From Tetragonia tetragonoides (Eukaryota; Streptophyta; Magnoliopsida; Caryophyllales; Aizoaceae), in the NCBI GenBank assembly GCA_038025085.1, contig CM076140.1, positions 17,752,001 through 17,816,000 on the forward strand: a stretch of DNA of 64,000 nucleotides. Direction: 5' to 3'. The translations under genes and the position numbers were made by a program. Every line of letters starts with the position of its first letter. Within the stretch, counting starts at the first letter, position 1. Shown one piece after another: positions 34,115 to 45,670 of this stretch. The notes under the pieces were generated by a model. That model saw only the letters and a program-made list of their open reading frames with translations. It did no database searches and was not told the origin of the DNA.

Positions 34115-37100
34115 CTAGGGAATATCTGGACCTGCATTATGCCAAACTGTAACTTCAAGGAAAATCGTCAAATCAAAATAGTAACCGGACAAACATACAT
34201 CTCTAGTCTCACATTTAGCAACCTCTTTGATAATCCCATTTGTCAAGTTCCATGCAGCAATGATATCATGTGAGCCAAAACACAAATACACGATATCTGG
34301 ATTGTCAGGATGGATTGTCAGCACCTTTGCACCCTTCCACCTCCAGGAGGCTGAGAGACAAACATGCCTCTCTAGACTCCAATATGCTTGGTTGCCATTG
34401 TCCTTATTTTCTTTAAGCCTCCACATACGCAGTATTTCTTTAGGCCTCCGCAAACGCAGTATTCCATCTTTCTCACGCGAAATACTATCATACACCTGGC
34501 ATATCCACAATGAGCCACAAGAGTAAGAGAACCCTGCCATTTCAAAAGGCGACCCCGCCTCTGCTGGAGGATCTATATCAGCACAGACTTCATTAGTGTA
34601 TGGGTCATAGGCAACAATACTCCGTCCCACTTGCAAATGCAGCCTCCCGTTGTATGCAATAACGGTATTATGTGCATCATTTGCGCGCCCACCAAAATAC
34701 TTTCCCTGACGCAAAACCCTCATGCTGGTCCATTCCCCGGTCTCTGATGAAAATATATCCACATCAAACTCTGGGTCCTCACAGAAGGTAGATCCAAAGG
34801 CACGAAGGATTCTAAACCTGCAGTGATTGCATAGATAAGAAACAACGAAACCCGCATATAAAACTAAGCAAGTTGCAGTATTAGAAACTAACAATCGAAT
34901 TCATACACAATAGTATCCAAAGACAGACAGTTACATATATCCATTAACGAGGCAGAGTGAAATTTAGAGGATCAAGTTGTGAATTGTTTAAAATATGTGT
35001 TTTACTCAGAAGTTACTCATTTTCAGATCTTATTGATTTGGTTAGTAGGGGAAATTGTAAATGACTAATTTGTTCAGTGTGCACAATATAACCATGTGTT
35101 GTGTTCCTAAGTTTTGTATTATTCTTTGCCTGTTTGGAGATTCTGTATTATTTGACCCCGCCTATAATGAAACTCATTCCAAGGTGCTTTATCCGTTTAT
35201 GTAGACTAATACGGTGAAGAATTTATTAACAAAGAAAACAGAGAGGAGTCGTCCCTTCGAGGACATCTGAGAAAGATTCAGAGTACCCGCACGTGATCCC
35301 TTTTAATCCTGAGGGGGTAGCTTAGCTGGTAAGACCTCTGAGAAATATTCTAGATGTCCCAGGTTCGAGTCCCCTCAAGACCACTGGAGGTTTTTCCAAG
35401 TCATTAACTTCAGGGCCCATGACATTAGTCAAGCAAAGCTTGAACACCTAAAAAATAAATAAAGGAATAACCTAATGCTAGATTTCAATTTGCTGAAAGA
35501 GGTCATGCTGCTGCTGAGCAAATTCAAGTCGCTTCAGCAGCTCAAGCTTAGACACAGAAATTGCTTCAGAAATGTTACTGAATCATCAAACATGGAAAGC
35601 CTAATTGATAAAACGAAACAACCTCTCTCATATGGTGACACAGTCTCAACGCTCAAGTACTCAACTCAACTACTACCATTTCAGAGAGAGACCAGATGGT
35701 GGCGGCAAGGTTATAAGTTTCATTACAATTTTTCTAGAAAAAAAGCACTTATAGAGCATAACACCTGTGCTAAATGGAGCCTGCCAATCTGTTTATCGAT
35801 ATAAAGAAAAGAAATAAAAATGGCGAAATTATTGGGTTGGGTGAACCCTGCCCCAAGCCTGACGGACCACGCCTACAAATATATTACGACTGACTTGCAT
35901 ATTCATTACAGGACAATGCACAAGTACACATTCACGACCAAAAAATAGCATTGGCAAAAAGAGAAATAATTCTGAACTACTTGTAAAGCCTATGCAATAA
36001 TTTCTTTCTTCGATAGCTACCCTTAACCCCCCGCCCCCCCATTTCTTTTCCTATTTGTTCCAGGCCACTACTGATTTAGGATTTAGGCAACATTGAATCA
36101 TGGCTCATAAAAGGTAGGAAGAAGGGTCACAATACCTTTCCCATTGCCACTGGATCGATTTCCCCCTTTGTCAGCAACACTGCCTATTTCTCCTTTGTCT
36201 GGTCATTTTCAAATGAAATTCAAGTTTATTTTTTGTTCCATGTGAACCCAATTTTTGCGTCCCTCCAGGGGAAGTTACCATCATACCATGTAACATTCAA
36301 TGACAATAACACTTGGGGAAACAGAAGGCAGGCGAGCATCAGCGCACCACTATTAGTGTGCTTAGAGAGGAGAGAGGGTGTGCTACACCAATATTTGGGA
36401 TTCTTAGGCACACTTGCAAATAACCAATGTGCTTATTTAAGCACACTTGCTTAGACAAAAAAGGGGACCACACAGGGGAGGAAGGAAGAAGGAGACGGGG
36501 ACCTCGTGTGGGAGATGGGTGGTATAAAAATCTTGTGGGGTAGATAGGTGGGGCCTTTTAAGCATACTAGGAATGACTGGGTATGTGCTTATTTGGGAAA
36601 GGTGTGCTTAAAAATTAAGGTGACAACTTCAATTGTGTTTTAAGCAACCTTTGGTAGTGCTACTTATAAGGATGCTCAGCGTGTGGCATGTGTGTGCAAG
36701 GTTTGATCAAATAGGCGAGAGACAGGGTCAACAGAAACGGGCCAGATGGTCAGTCACATTCTTTGTCTAGTGAAAGTGAGGTGGTGAAGATAGGTCGTGC
36801 AACAGACGTGGGCGAAGAAAGGTCTTCTAGACTTCTTGTGTAGTTTACTTGACTCATTCACGTATTTCACAAAGTTGTGTTTTATTTAGGGGATTGCTAA
36901 ATGCAAATCTAACATTGCATATCATCAACATCAATGTCAACATTACCCCGGTGCCTCCAAAGAGACCCCCGCCTAGGTAGGGTAAGGGGGGGTCGATTGT
37001 ACGCAGCCTTACCCCTGTTCTCACAGAGTCTCCCAAATAGTTTGTTTCCGTTTGACCCTTGAACCAAAGTGCGATAACCATCGGCAACTTCACAATAAAA

Positions 37101-39099
37101 AGAAGTGCCGACAGTTTTATGAGCCATTAGTTTGTGCAAATCTTTTTTCCAAAAATACCCCTTTTCCAAAAATTCACATGCCCTTCTATTTCTTCCGGTT
37201 GCTTATTGAAATTCACAATCATAAGGCCCCCACACAGTAGGCATTAGTAGTGAGTACTTTGTTCTTTTTCGTTCTTCAATTTCCTAGTATCACAAGTTTG
37301 AATACAAAATAAACTGATGACAGCGGTGGCCCTTGTTTGGGTTTGTTGACAGGTGCAGAGGAAGGGAGGGACATGCAAATGGAGGGATCAGTTTAAGAGA
37401 TTCAGTAACATCTAACGATGACGGCCCTCAACCATGACCGCCGACAAGCTCGTCGGCCCCAAACATGTCTGTTGACCCCCTCTCCCTTCCACCAACCACT
37501 ACAACGGTACAGCCTAGCCACCACTTCCCTCTAATTCAAACAACCGACACCATACAAACCCTACGTCAATTAAAGAACGAAGTAGGAATCGAAATCAACT
37601 CTAGAGTAAAGAAAACATACTAACTTTATCATAACTTTATCATTTGCCTCTGAAAAAAATACTCATAATGATTTAACTAAACATCTCAACCTCAAGATTA
37701 GGGTTTCACATCTCATCCCTCTCTATTTAATATTGTGGGTGGTATTTCTATTGTGGGCCTATGGGCATTTCCCCTTCCCCTAATGTAATGAGTCAATGAG
37801 CCCGACAACTGAAAAGATATGCTTTTATATCAAAAAGGTTAGAGTTGTGTTGTCTTTGTATTATCTACAGAAAGTATTCATTTTTACTCCATCCGTTCAA
37901 AATTTATCTACCCACTTCTTCATGGCACGGAGTTTAATGTGAGATGAATTTGGAAAACAAAAAAACCCACATTTTCCCCTAGTTTAATTGATGATAGAGA
38001 GAATAGTAATAGTGGGTTGGGTGTGGCCTAAGTGTGAAATGGAAAGTAATGATGATAAAAATCAAGGGTAGATGTGGCATACCAAAAGCATTACTAAAAA
38101 AGGATGTGATTAGATGAATTAGGATTTAGGAATGAGTGCAAAAGGAAAGTAGGTAGATGAATTAGGAATGGAGGGCGTACTATTTTTAGATAAAAGAAAG
38201 TACTAGGAAGTGTTCATTTGAATTCAGCCACATGCCAATAACTTCTTGTTTTTGGAAATATTAGAAGAGCATTTAAGGGCATAACCATCAAAAGAACTGG
38301 GTGTGTTCCACTTCTAACTTATTTTCGTATTTTAGCTACCAGATGAATAACATTCACAATTTTCAATCTCCTATTTTGACAATTTCAGCAAAAATCAACA
38401 TAATGATAATAATATCTTAACAAGGCATATCACCAAGCTAATTTATAACAGAAATGTTATTGGCACTCCTCATGTGTTTAGGAGCCAAAGAGGAAGTGCA
38501 AGAGGCTACCAGTGGAGTGGAGTGCCAACCACACTTTCATTAATAATCCTATAAGTTAACTCTAAAGCCAGACTATCTAACCTGCAATGAGGATTTAAGG
38601 TAACACCTCCTTGATCATCGACGTGATAGTAGGGATCACAAATAAAGCCTATTGGCACCGTACCAAATTTGTCATATAGAGGAACAGGGGCAGGTGGGAT
38701 AGCAACCCATGGTTTGGTGAATGGGTTGCAAACATAATACATGGTGTCATCTGAATCTCTAATGGAGCACAGAAGCCAGCCATTGCAGGAAGCAATGATG
38801 CGCCCATAAGCTCCTCCATCTGCTTGAAAACAAGGCAGAAATTCTAGGCAAAATTGAAGCTCAGATGACTGCCGAGTTAGCACCAAGTGTCCCTTGTAGG
38901 TATGTAGTAAAAGTTCTTCATGGAGGTTGGTGCCAAATTGGTGCCCAATAAGGCGACGGACCAAATGAGGACTGGACGTAATAGAGGTCCAAAGTTTGCA
39001 AACAGACTTGCACAAGATGGCCAGTTTACAAGGGAGCCGGCACAAGACTTCTATCAATAAATCATCAGTGAGTACCTCATTAATACTCAAACCATCCAT
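34115..39099 (-). CDS. F-box protein (substrate receptor of SCF ubiquitin ligase)
   Basis: It is predicted to bind SKP1-like protein through the F-box and deliver an unknown target for ubiquitination. Exon 1 is 39099-38582 and exon 2 is 34817-34115. The donor TTGCAG|GTTAGA and acceptor CACTGCAG join in phase to give NPHCRFRILRAFGS, for 406 aa in total. The F-box is at residues 8-50: LTDDLLIEVLCRLPCKLAI and CKSVCKLWTSITSSP. An F-box-associated region follows, with IASCNGWLLC, YYVCNPFTKPWVAIPP and, in exon 2, DVDIFSSETGEW and VAYDPYTNEVC. The C-terminus has IHPDNPDIVYLCFGSHDIIA. The frame is clean. The 3764-bp intron is unusually long for this family and has filled with transposons. The plant family is large, so no orthologue is claimed. 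Confidence 0.88.
35311..35462 (+). mobile_element. tRNA-derived SINE
   Basis: Pol III promoter boxes are present: box A TAGCTTAGCTGG and box B GGTTCGAGTCC about 40 bp later. They are followed by a non-tRNA body (ACTGGAGGTTTTTCC, TTAACTTCAGGGCCCATGAC, ATTAGTC) that I recognise as the common Au-like plant SINE type, and an A-rich tail AAAAAATAAATAAA. The tRNA-like head cannot fold as a good cloverleaf, so it is not a tRNA gene. Target duplications are unclear. Confidence 0.8.
36926..37110 (-). repeat. Dispersed repeat, possibly SINE-derived
   Basis: GGTCGATTGTACGCAGCCTT and flanks resemble a widespread plant dispersed repeat known to me from many eudicot loci. The class assignment is weak. Confidence 0.4.
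37887..38177. mobile_element. Stowaway-type MITE
   Basis: TA dinucleotides flank it (37885-37886 and 38178-38179). The left end is CTCCATCCGTTCAAAATT, and the reverse complement of the right end is CGCCCTCCATTCCTAATT. The inverted similarity continues about 30 bp (ATCTACCCACTT versus ATCTACCTACTT). It is 291 bp and non-coding. Confidence 0.85.
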
Positions 39100-39718
39100 T
39101 TGTTACCGCTGCCATCAACACACCAACCATAAAAAATGAAGTTAGTAGTAAGTTATGAGAAGTCGAGAATGAAGAAGAGACAAATAACAATAACAATCAT
39201 AGTTCCAATAACAATAAGGGGGATAGTTACGACAACTTCACCATAAACACAAAGCAATCTCAGATATACAATGCAAAACTCAATAGTTACGCACAAGGTC
39301 ACAAGATTATCATTCAACTCATAGATTTAAATGCCACCTAGAGAGCCAAAAAACTTTTCCTATATTGTGACCAGGCAGACAAACACAATTGTGGACATGC
39401 TTTAGGTACAACACATCCCACCAAGTTGAGAAGCAAGAAAACTAATGAAACGATAATATCAATTTGCAACTGACCATACAACACTTACAAAAAAAGGCAT
39501 TATATATACAATCACATGATTAATACTCGTTTGTCCCATTTAATTTTATGTTTTGGTTTTTGGTTTTTGGTTTTTTTTTGGGGCCAAACTAACAATGTTG
39601 AACCATTAGTTTCTCTTCTTTTCTTCTCTTATTTAAGGACACTTTGAGTTCATGTATTTGATTTTTTGGATAACTTCTAAGTTGTGTGGAAGAAAAACAC
39701 TGCTCAAAGCTGTTGTGT
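39100..39718. other. Upstream region of the F-box gene
   Basis: AT-rich, it presumably holds the F-box promoter. A T-rich TTTGGTTTTTGG-type run is at 39552-39583. No gene is seen. Confidence 0.45.
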
Positions 39719-40052
39719 TTTTTTAAATCTAAAGGCCGTAAAACGGCACTAACTTTCATTCAACAATGAAGAATTAACAACAAGAGCATTTAAAACATGA
39801 CTAGGATACTCAATGAGCCCACTCGTGCGGTACCTAGTTACCTTCCCTACCCACATGACGCCAACTAACACTTCTAAACAAAGCACAATAATCTAAAATC
39901 TCCTCATCAATCATATCAAGTTCACTAAGACCCATAGAAAAACATGTAAGTGAAGTAACTGGGCTTCCAGTGTGTTGTTGATCCCAAAAAAAAAACACAA
40001 AGCCTTTGGTGCTGTTATTCCAGCAGATCAGAATAAGAACCTTAAAATGCAT
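39719..40052 (-). mobile_element. LINE 3' fragment (RNase H-like tail)
   Basis: Minus-strand translation LDYCALFRSVSWRHVGREGN, a stop, then VPHEWAH matches the RNase H-like C-terminus of plant LINE ORF2. A T run at 39718-39724 would be its poly(A) on the minus strand. It is truncated and broken. Confidence 0.65.
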
Positions 40053-40610
40053 GTACCAATTGCTACAGAGATATGCACATTCAACATCCTTAAAACAGCA
40101 ATGTTCGAAGAAAGGAAAAAGATAGCAAGAGAAAACCAGTGTATACTATTTAAAAGTCTTAGCTCTTATCCCACAGCTCGGAGAAGGAAGATAATGAATG
40201 TTGCTTGTACCAATAGCTACTGGCTACAGTGTTGTGCACATGCATAATTCTCTGTTTTTTCTTCTTGTTTTTTAATATTGGTGAGGAGGGCCACTCCTCG
40301 GTTGACTCATATCGGGATGAAAGCCCAGGAGCAAGTGGCCAGGCACGTGCAACATTCTTAAAACACAATGTTACAAGAAAAAAAATATCAATTGCACCTC
40401 AAGTTTCTGAAAGTCCGTTATTTGTCAGCAGTCATACTGACATCCAATTTTGCTGTTTATTTTTTATTTTTATTTATTTAATTAGAAAGAAATTAAAATT
40501 GGCAAACTGATAAAACCCAGTGAGAGAATTCACCATGTCTAACAGAAAACACTTTGACATTTCCAAGAAACTTTTGGAAGACAGTTTTGTCAGGAAAAGC
40601 ATTTCTTTTT

Positions 40611-41765
40611 CTACAGCCAGTCTAACATGAGCTGAAGAGTGAAGAGTAGAATTAGTGCAATTTGAATTAGCATGAGTTAGACACTTTATCACGAAGACAA
40701 AACTTGCACCAATTAACTTGGGCCACCTAGCCTAATCTTTTTACAATAGCCGAATAACTATTCATTGAATCCCTGTAGTTCAACTTGTAATGTCCTTTTG
40801 AAGAAATGAAGGTTAACCTAATAATGGTTAGCGAATTGATAAAAAAGAATAATGATTAGTGAAGACCCCGTAGATTGAAAGGCCAATCTCTGACTTTTGA
40901 CATTTGTAGAAAATTTTGCAAGAAAGATTTGGTAGGAAAAGGATTTCTACTTTCACACAGTCTAAGCATTTGGACGATGGCGTGGGGAAGAATCAACACT
41001 GTGAAATGCTTTAGAAGAGACCACTGGGGTTGGCTATCTCACCTATATGTGTGTGATGTGTGTTGTGCTAGTAGTGAGACATGTTCACATTTCTTTACAG
41101 TGAGTCTGTGACATGGCCCACATTCTGTGGGGAATGTTGTTTGGCATAGTGCGCACTGGGGGAGCAGTATCCTGCTACTGTGTTGAGATATTGCAGGTGC
41201 GTGTTTTGGGCTTTGAAAGAGATAAGGAGATGAAGCTATTATGGCGTAATGTTGTTTTCTCTATTTGTTGGTGTTTGTGATTGGAAAGGAATGCCAGAAT
41301 TTTCGCCAGCCGCTCCCTAACAGCTGATACTGTGGGATGGAGTGGCGTACATAGCTTCCATGTGGGCTAAGGCAGGAGGGGGTTTTAGGAGCTATTCTAT
41401 AACTTAGGTCCAGAGAATTCGAACCAACTTGTTCTTTAGGAGAACCGAGAACAGCTTGTTCTCTGCTGCTGTCTTTGTAGTTTGATACAAATTTTCTATT
41501 ATCTAAAAATAGATACTCTACGTATGATCTGAAGAGTAGAAATTAGTCAAATTGGAGTTAGCATCAGTTTGAAAGTTTACCACAACAGTTGTCAAACTGA
41601 GGTCAAGCCCTTGCTCCAAATAACTGGTCACCTAGTCCATCTTTCTCACAATAGCCGAATCACTATTCACTGAAATACTGTAGTTCAATCCCTAATGTCC
41701 TTTTTAAGAAATGAAGATCAACTAATGTTAACGAAGAGCCTAGACATTGACAGGCCAAACTCTAT
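40611..41765. repeat. Pair of diverged direct repeats (about 250-280 bp) flanking a LINE relic
   Basis: 40611-40895 and 41517-41765 share blocks in the same order: GAAGAGTAGAA, TTAGCAT, CACAATAGCCGAAT or ACAATAGCCGAAT, ACTATTCA, CTGTAGTTCAA, AATGTCCTTTT and AGAAATGAAG. The 40960-41400 LINE relic lies between them. Confidence 0.75.
40960..41400 (+). mobile_element. LINE relic (zf-RVT region)
   Basis: Plus-strand translation gives INTVKCFRRDHWGWL, CDVCCASSETCSHFF and, after breaks, ERDKEMKLLWRNVVF and ERNARIFASRSLTADTVW. This is the zinc-binding tail of plant LINE reverse transcriptase. Several stops and shifts are present. Confidence 0.7.
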
Positions 41766-42134
41766 TGCTTATCATAAAGCTACATCGCCATTTGAACCTA
41801 GCCTTAGATTTGGAAAAGCAAGCCTAATAGCACCTTGTCATGGACAAGCTGGAAGGCCAGGACGAATTTCTGTAATATGGCAGGTTAATGATTGATTTGG
41901 CTCCTAGGTTGACAGAAACAATGCCCTTATGGAAGCAAGTAATATTGCAATGGCCAGTGGAGAAGGCATACAGAAAAAAAAAGATCTACAGTTCAATCCA
42001 GCCTGACACACCTCCCTCTCCTTTTTTCTCTGTAAGTGACAAGAACAACAAGCTTAAACAACAAAATAAACAACTATTTGAGGTTAAGGCTGTGATCCGC
42101 AGGTAAAATTCTCAGCGGGTAATACAGATTGATT

Positions 42135-42740
42135 TTAACTACCACCTAGCGGACAAGACCGCCGAGCTACTGTTCCTACAGCCCTTCCACTTCCCTTATG
42201 AGCTCTACTGCCCATCTCATCAATTGTTCTGGTAGAGATACGTTTATGCAGTCCCTCACGGTAGGTAATGTGGAACGCCTTATTGCATACTTGCCAAATA
42301 AACATCTTCACACGAAGCAGCACACCAACCCCTAAATGCTAAATCTACTTCCAAACAGACAAATCAGCTTTCGAAGGATCTGCCACTGTTGCATCGAAAC
42401 TCTGCTCAAAAGCTGCAAGTGTAACACTCCTCACACAATTACTTCCATTTTTTCCAAAGCCCCATACCAGCTTATCAGGAGGCCGGCGACTACTAAGCAG
42501 GATGGACAGAATTTTGTCGACTTCAAACGGAAGAAACATACCCTCCACACCTCTTTTCTCCATGTCCCAGTTATTTCATCAATCTATTCCGCTATTCGCA
42601 GACCTTCACTCAGCTGTCCCCGAGGAAAGTGATAACCTATCATGCCCCCGTACCCAGCATCCAAGCATCCCCCCACACCAGCTGCACCTGAGATCCTCAC
42701 CAATTTTAAACTTGATCCTTTCCTCATTATCCACTTAGAC
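42135..42740 (-). mobile_element. LINE relic (RT tail to zf-RVT)
   Basis: Minus strand reads FEVDKILSILLSSRRPPDKL, VWGFGKNG and VRSVTLAAFEQ, then LRVKMFIWQVCNKAFHI. This is the order of a plant LINE ORF2 C-terminal part. Stops and frame changes make it dead. Confidence 0.7.
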
Positions 42741-42939
42741 TCCCATAGTCCCCACCATGTATTATGTATAACTTAACATGATGGTAGTAACGAGCACGAT
42801 AGAGTTGCTCAATCAAACTCCCCGGTTCTTTTAACAAGAGCCAAAACTGTTTACCAAGAAAGGCTCAATTAAACAACTTAATCTCCCTAAAACCCAACCT
42901 AAAATTGATGTCATGCTCAAAGCCGTGTTTTAGAAACCA

Positions 42940-42940
<1 letters not shown>

Positions 42941-42977
<37 letters not shown>
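42941..42977. repeat. Poly(A) run, 37 bp
   Basis: An uninterrupted A homopolymer, possibly a retroposon tail, but I could not define a body for it. Confidence 0.9.
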
Positions 42978-42980
<3 letters not shown>

Positions 42981-45201
42981 ACAAACTGACTGAAGTATGA
43001 TATGGTAGAAACTGAGGGTGTTATAAAGTTTTCTCCTTTCTTCAATTTGGATTAGAAGGTTCAAAAATTCAAAATTCAGAAATTAATTATAGTACAAATA
43101 TGATGGCAACATTATACAAAGAAAAATGATCGCTTCCACCATATATCTACATTACAAACAAAATTGAAAACCTCAAACAATCTTAATCCACAATTACACA
43201 ACAAAATTGATATATTCTAGCCTCTATTCTCAAGGATTTCTCCCAGAAACAAGCACATCAATCACGTAAATCAGTTCAATCATCGAATTAAGCTACCAAA
43301 AACTAAGGAAACAGAACCTAATCTGGAAAAATAAAGCAGTTAATTGAATTTTAACCGGGTGAGGAAGGGTTTGGAACTAACTTTGAGAAATTTGCAGATA
43401 TCACTCGATTGAGAGCAGACAGAGAGGGTTTCACGCTTCCTTTTTTTCTTTTAGTTTTTGGGGTTTCCCATGATACCAGCCATTTTTATAGTTAAAGTTT
43501 GTGAAACCGAAGTTTTTCAGGATCTCGGAAATATCGGGTTGATTGGGTTGGGTTTCTGTTCCGGGTTATATTGGGTCGGTTTTGTTATTTATTTATTTAT
43601 TGAGTGAATTTATTTATTTATTTATAGTTTACGAAGTTGTTCAGGTCGGATCGGATTGAAATAGGTCTATATTTATGTTGGGTTACGGGTTAATACAGGT
43701 CAGATTAGTTCGGATTCCGATTAAATTGACTTCGCGTTAGTTTGATTTTCGGATTATATCGAGTCACGTCTAATTCATGTTTCATAGCAAATGGAGATAA
43801 AAATAAAATGAAATTTTTAATAACAATGATTTCATAAATATTTTGTCAAAAACTTATATAATATCATTATGTGTTGGGCATATTCAAGTTCCGGGTAGGT
43901 TCGATTTTGGTAGATTTTGGTTTTGGATTGGTTCAGGTCAGGTGTTTTGGGCTCGGGTCAATTCGAATAATGGGTTTCTCGGGTATCGGGTTGAACCTGA
44001 TCGGTTAGAGTCGGCTTCGAATAATGATAATTGATACGTTAGCGAGTGTCGTTCGGGTTCGATATCGGGTAGAGTCGATTTTTGCCAGCTCTGATTGTCA
44101 TTAAACTAACTTACAAAAATACCATTCCTTTTATTACTTAAAAAAAAATAGAGATTTTTTGTGGGAAAATACCTTGTTTAATATTTTTTTTGACTTAATT
44201 CCATACAAATTTATTTATTTATTTTTGTGCAGAACTATCTTAGAATATCAAATTATTTGTTGGATTTTTCGTAAGTAACTACCTCATTTGATGCTTTTTT
44301 TTATTTTTATTGCATTTTTTGTGACTCAGTACTTTGCAAAAAAATAAAATTGTGGGGAATTACCTTGGAAAAAGGTACATACACACCATGTATGAAAATT
44401 ATTTTTCACATAGGCCAATAGACCTGTATATAAATAAATAATTATGAAACTTTTTTAAATAGATTTAAAAACTAAAATGTATTGTTTGAATTTCAAATGG
44501 TTCTTGTTGAAGGGGATAAGATTTGTTTTTTTTGCATTTTTTTCTGTTTTTGTTTTTACTTTCATAAATTTAGGAGACCACTAACTAATCCTCTTTTTTT
44601 TTAGTATAGTCATACGCATCATTTTTTTTGTTTTTGTTGAATAGCCATACGTATCATTGGTAGAAATGGCATAAATAAATATGCTCCCTAATTTGCTAAA
44701 CTTTGAGAATTGGTAGAAATGAATTGCCTCCTGATAACTTTTTTTTTGGGTGTTTTCATATCACGTTTATTTATTTATTATTATTGATAACTAATAAATC
44801 TATTGATCAAATTATTAACGCATTTTGATTTTGCTTTTGTTTTTGTTTAGTTGTTGAAAACTAACATACAAAGCTAAATTTTCTTTTTTCTTCTGTTTTT
44901 TTTTTCTTTTTTTTTTGCAAGTTTAACTATTATTTTCACAATTTTCCTCTCATCCCTAATATTCTTCATAACAAAAATATTACCTCCTAGAATTCCCTCC
45001 AAGTTGAAATATGTCCCCCTAAAAAAATTTATTTATTTACCATGTGTCACACTTTTATTTGCCTGTCTAAAATTTTTATTTTCACACAATGTATGGCTAG
45101 AATAGGGTTCGAACTACCTTACAATGCCAAATTATTTGTTGACCCATATCCAATACCATTATTTCGGTTCTAATTTTGTTTAAAAGACCAAAATATCCCT
45201 T
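42978..45201. other. AT-rich intergenic DNA with degenerate TCGGGT-type stretch
   Basis: 43530-44090 is enriched in GGGTTGGGTT, CGGGTTATA and TCGGGT words in many permutations. Otherwise it is T-rich sequence with no gene. The left part may include the 5' leader of an unidentified minus-strand transcript (GAGAGCAGACAGAG region near 43410), but no exon is supported. Confidence 0.4.
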
Positions 45202-45599
45202 TGTGATACCCCAATTTTTTCTATAATTATAATATCAATTTATAATTCATTTATAACTAGTTTCGGAGATTTAAATCGTATATTTATATAATAATTTTAT
45301 TTATTCAAATTAAGCCATAACTATTATTATGGGACTTTCGTGGTTTATAATTATCAAATTTGAGGGATTTAATTAAATTATTTTGTATATGAATAAGGTT
45401 TATTCATATTGTTTTAACTAGTTTTAATTAGCATTTAGTTGGTTTTAATTGTTTTTAATTAGCAATTAAATCAGAAAATTAATCCTAAGTCTAGTAGGTT
45501 TTGACTTTCATTGACTAGAGACCTATATAAGCTAAGAGATGGGCCACTTGATCAGTTTTCAAAACTGTGCCAAAACCTCACCTCTCTCTCTATCCTCAC

Positions 45600-45670
<71 letters not shown>

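Larger units (their letters stand above)
34818..38581 (-). other. 3.76-kb intron of the F-box gene
   Basis: It contains the SINE at 35311, the dispersed repeat at 36926 and the Stowaway MITE at 37887. A stretch at 36340-36620 repeats GTGTGCTTA and AAGCACACTTG motifs in both orientations. The remainder shows no gene. Confidence 0.75.

Noticed and set aside
35311..35385. Possible tRNA gene with good box A and box B
   Set aside because: The sequence between the boxes cannot form a normal anticodon arm, and a SINE body and A-rich tail follow, so it is a SINE head.
43530..44090. Telomere-like or interstitial telomeric sequence
   Set aside because: Words such as CGGGT and GGGTT are frequent but never form TTTAGGG tandem runs; it is low-complexity sequence of unknown origin.
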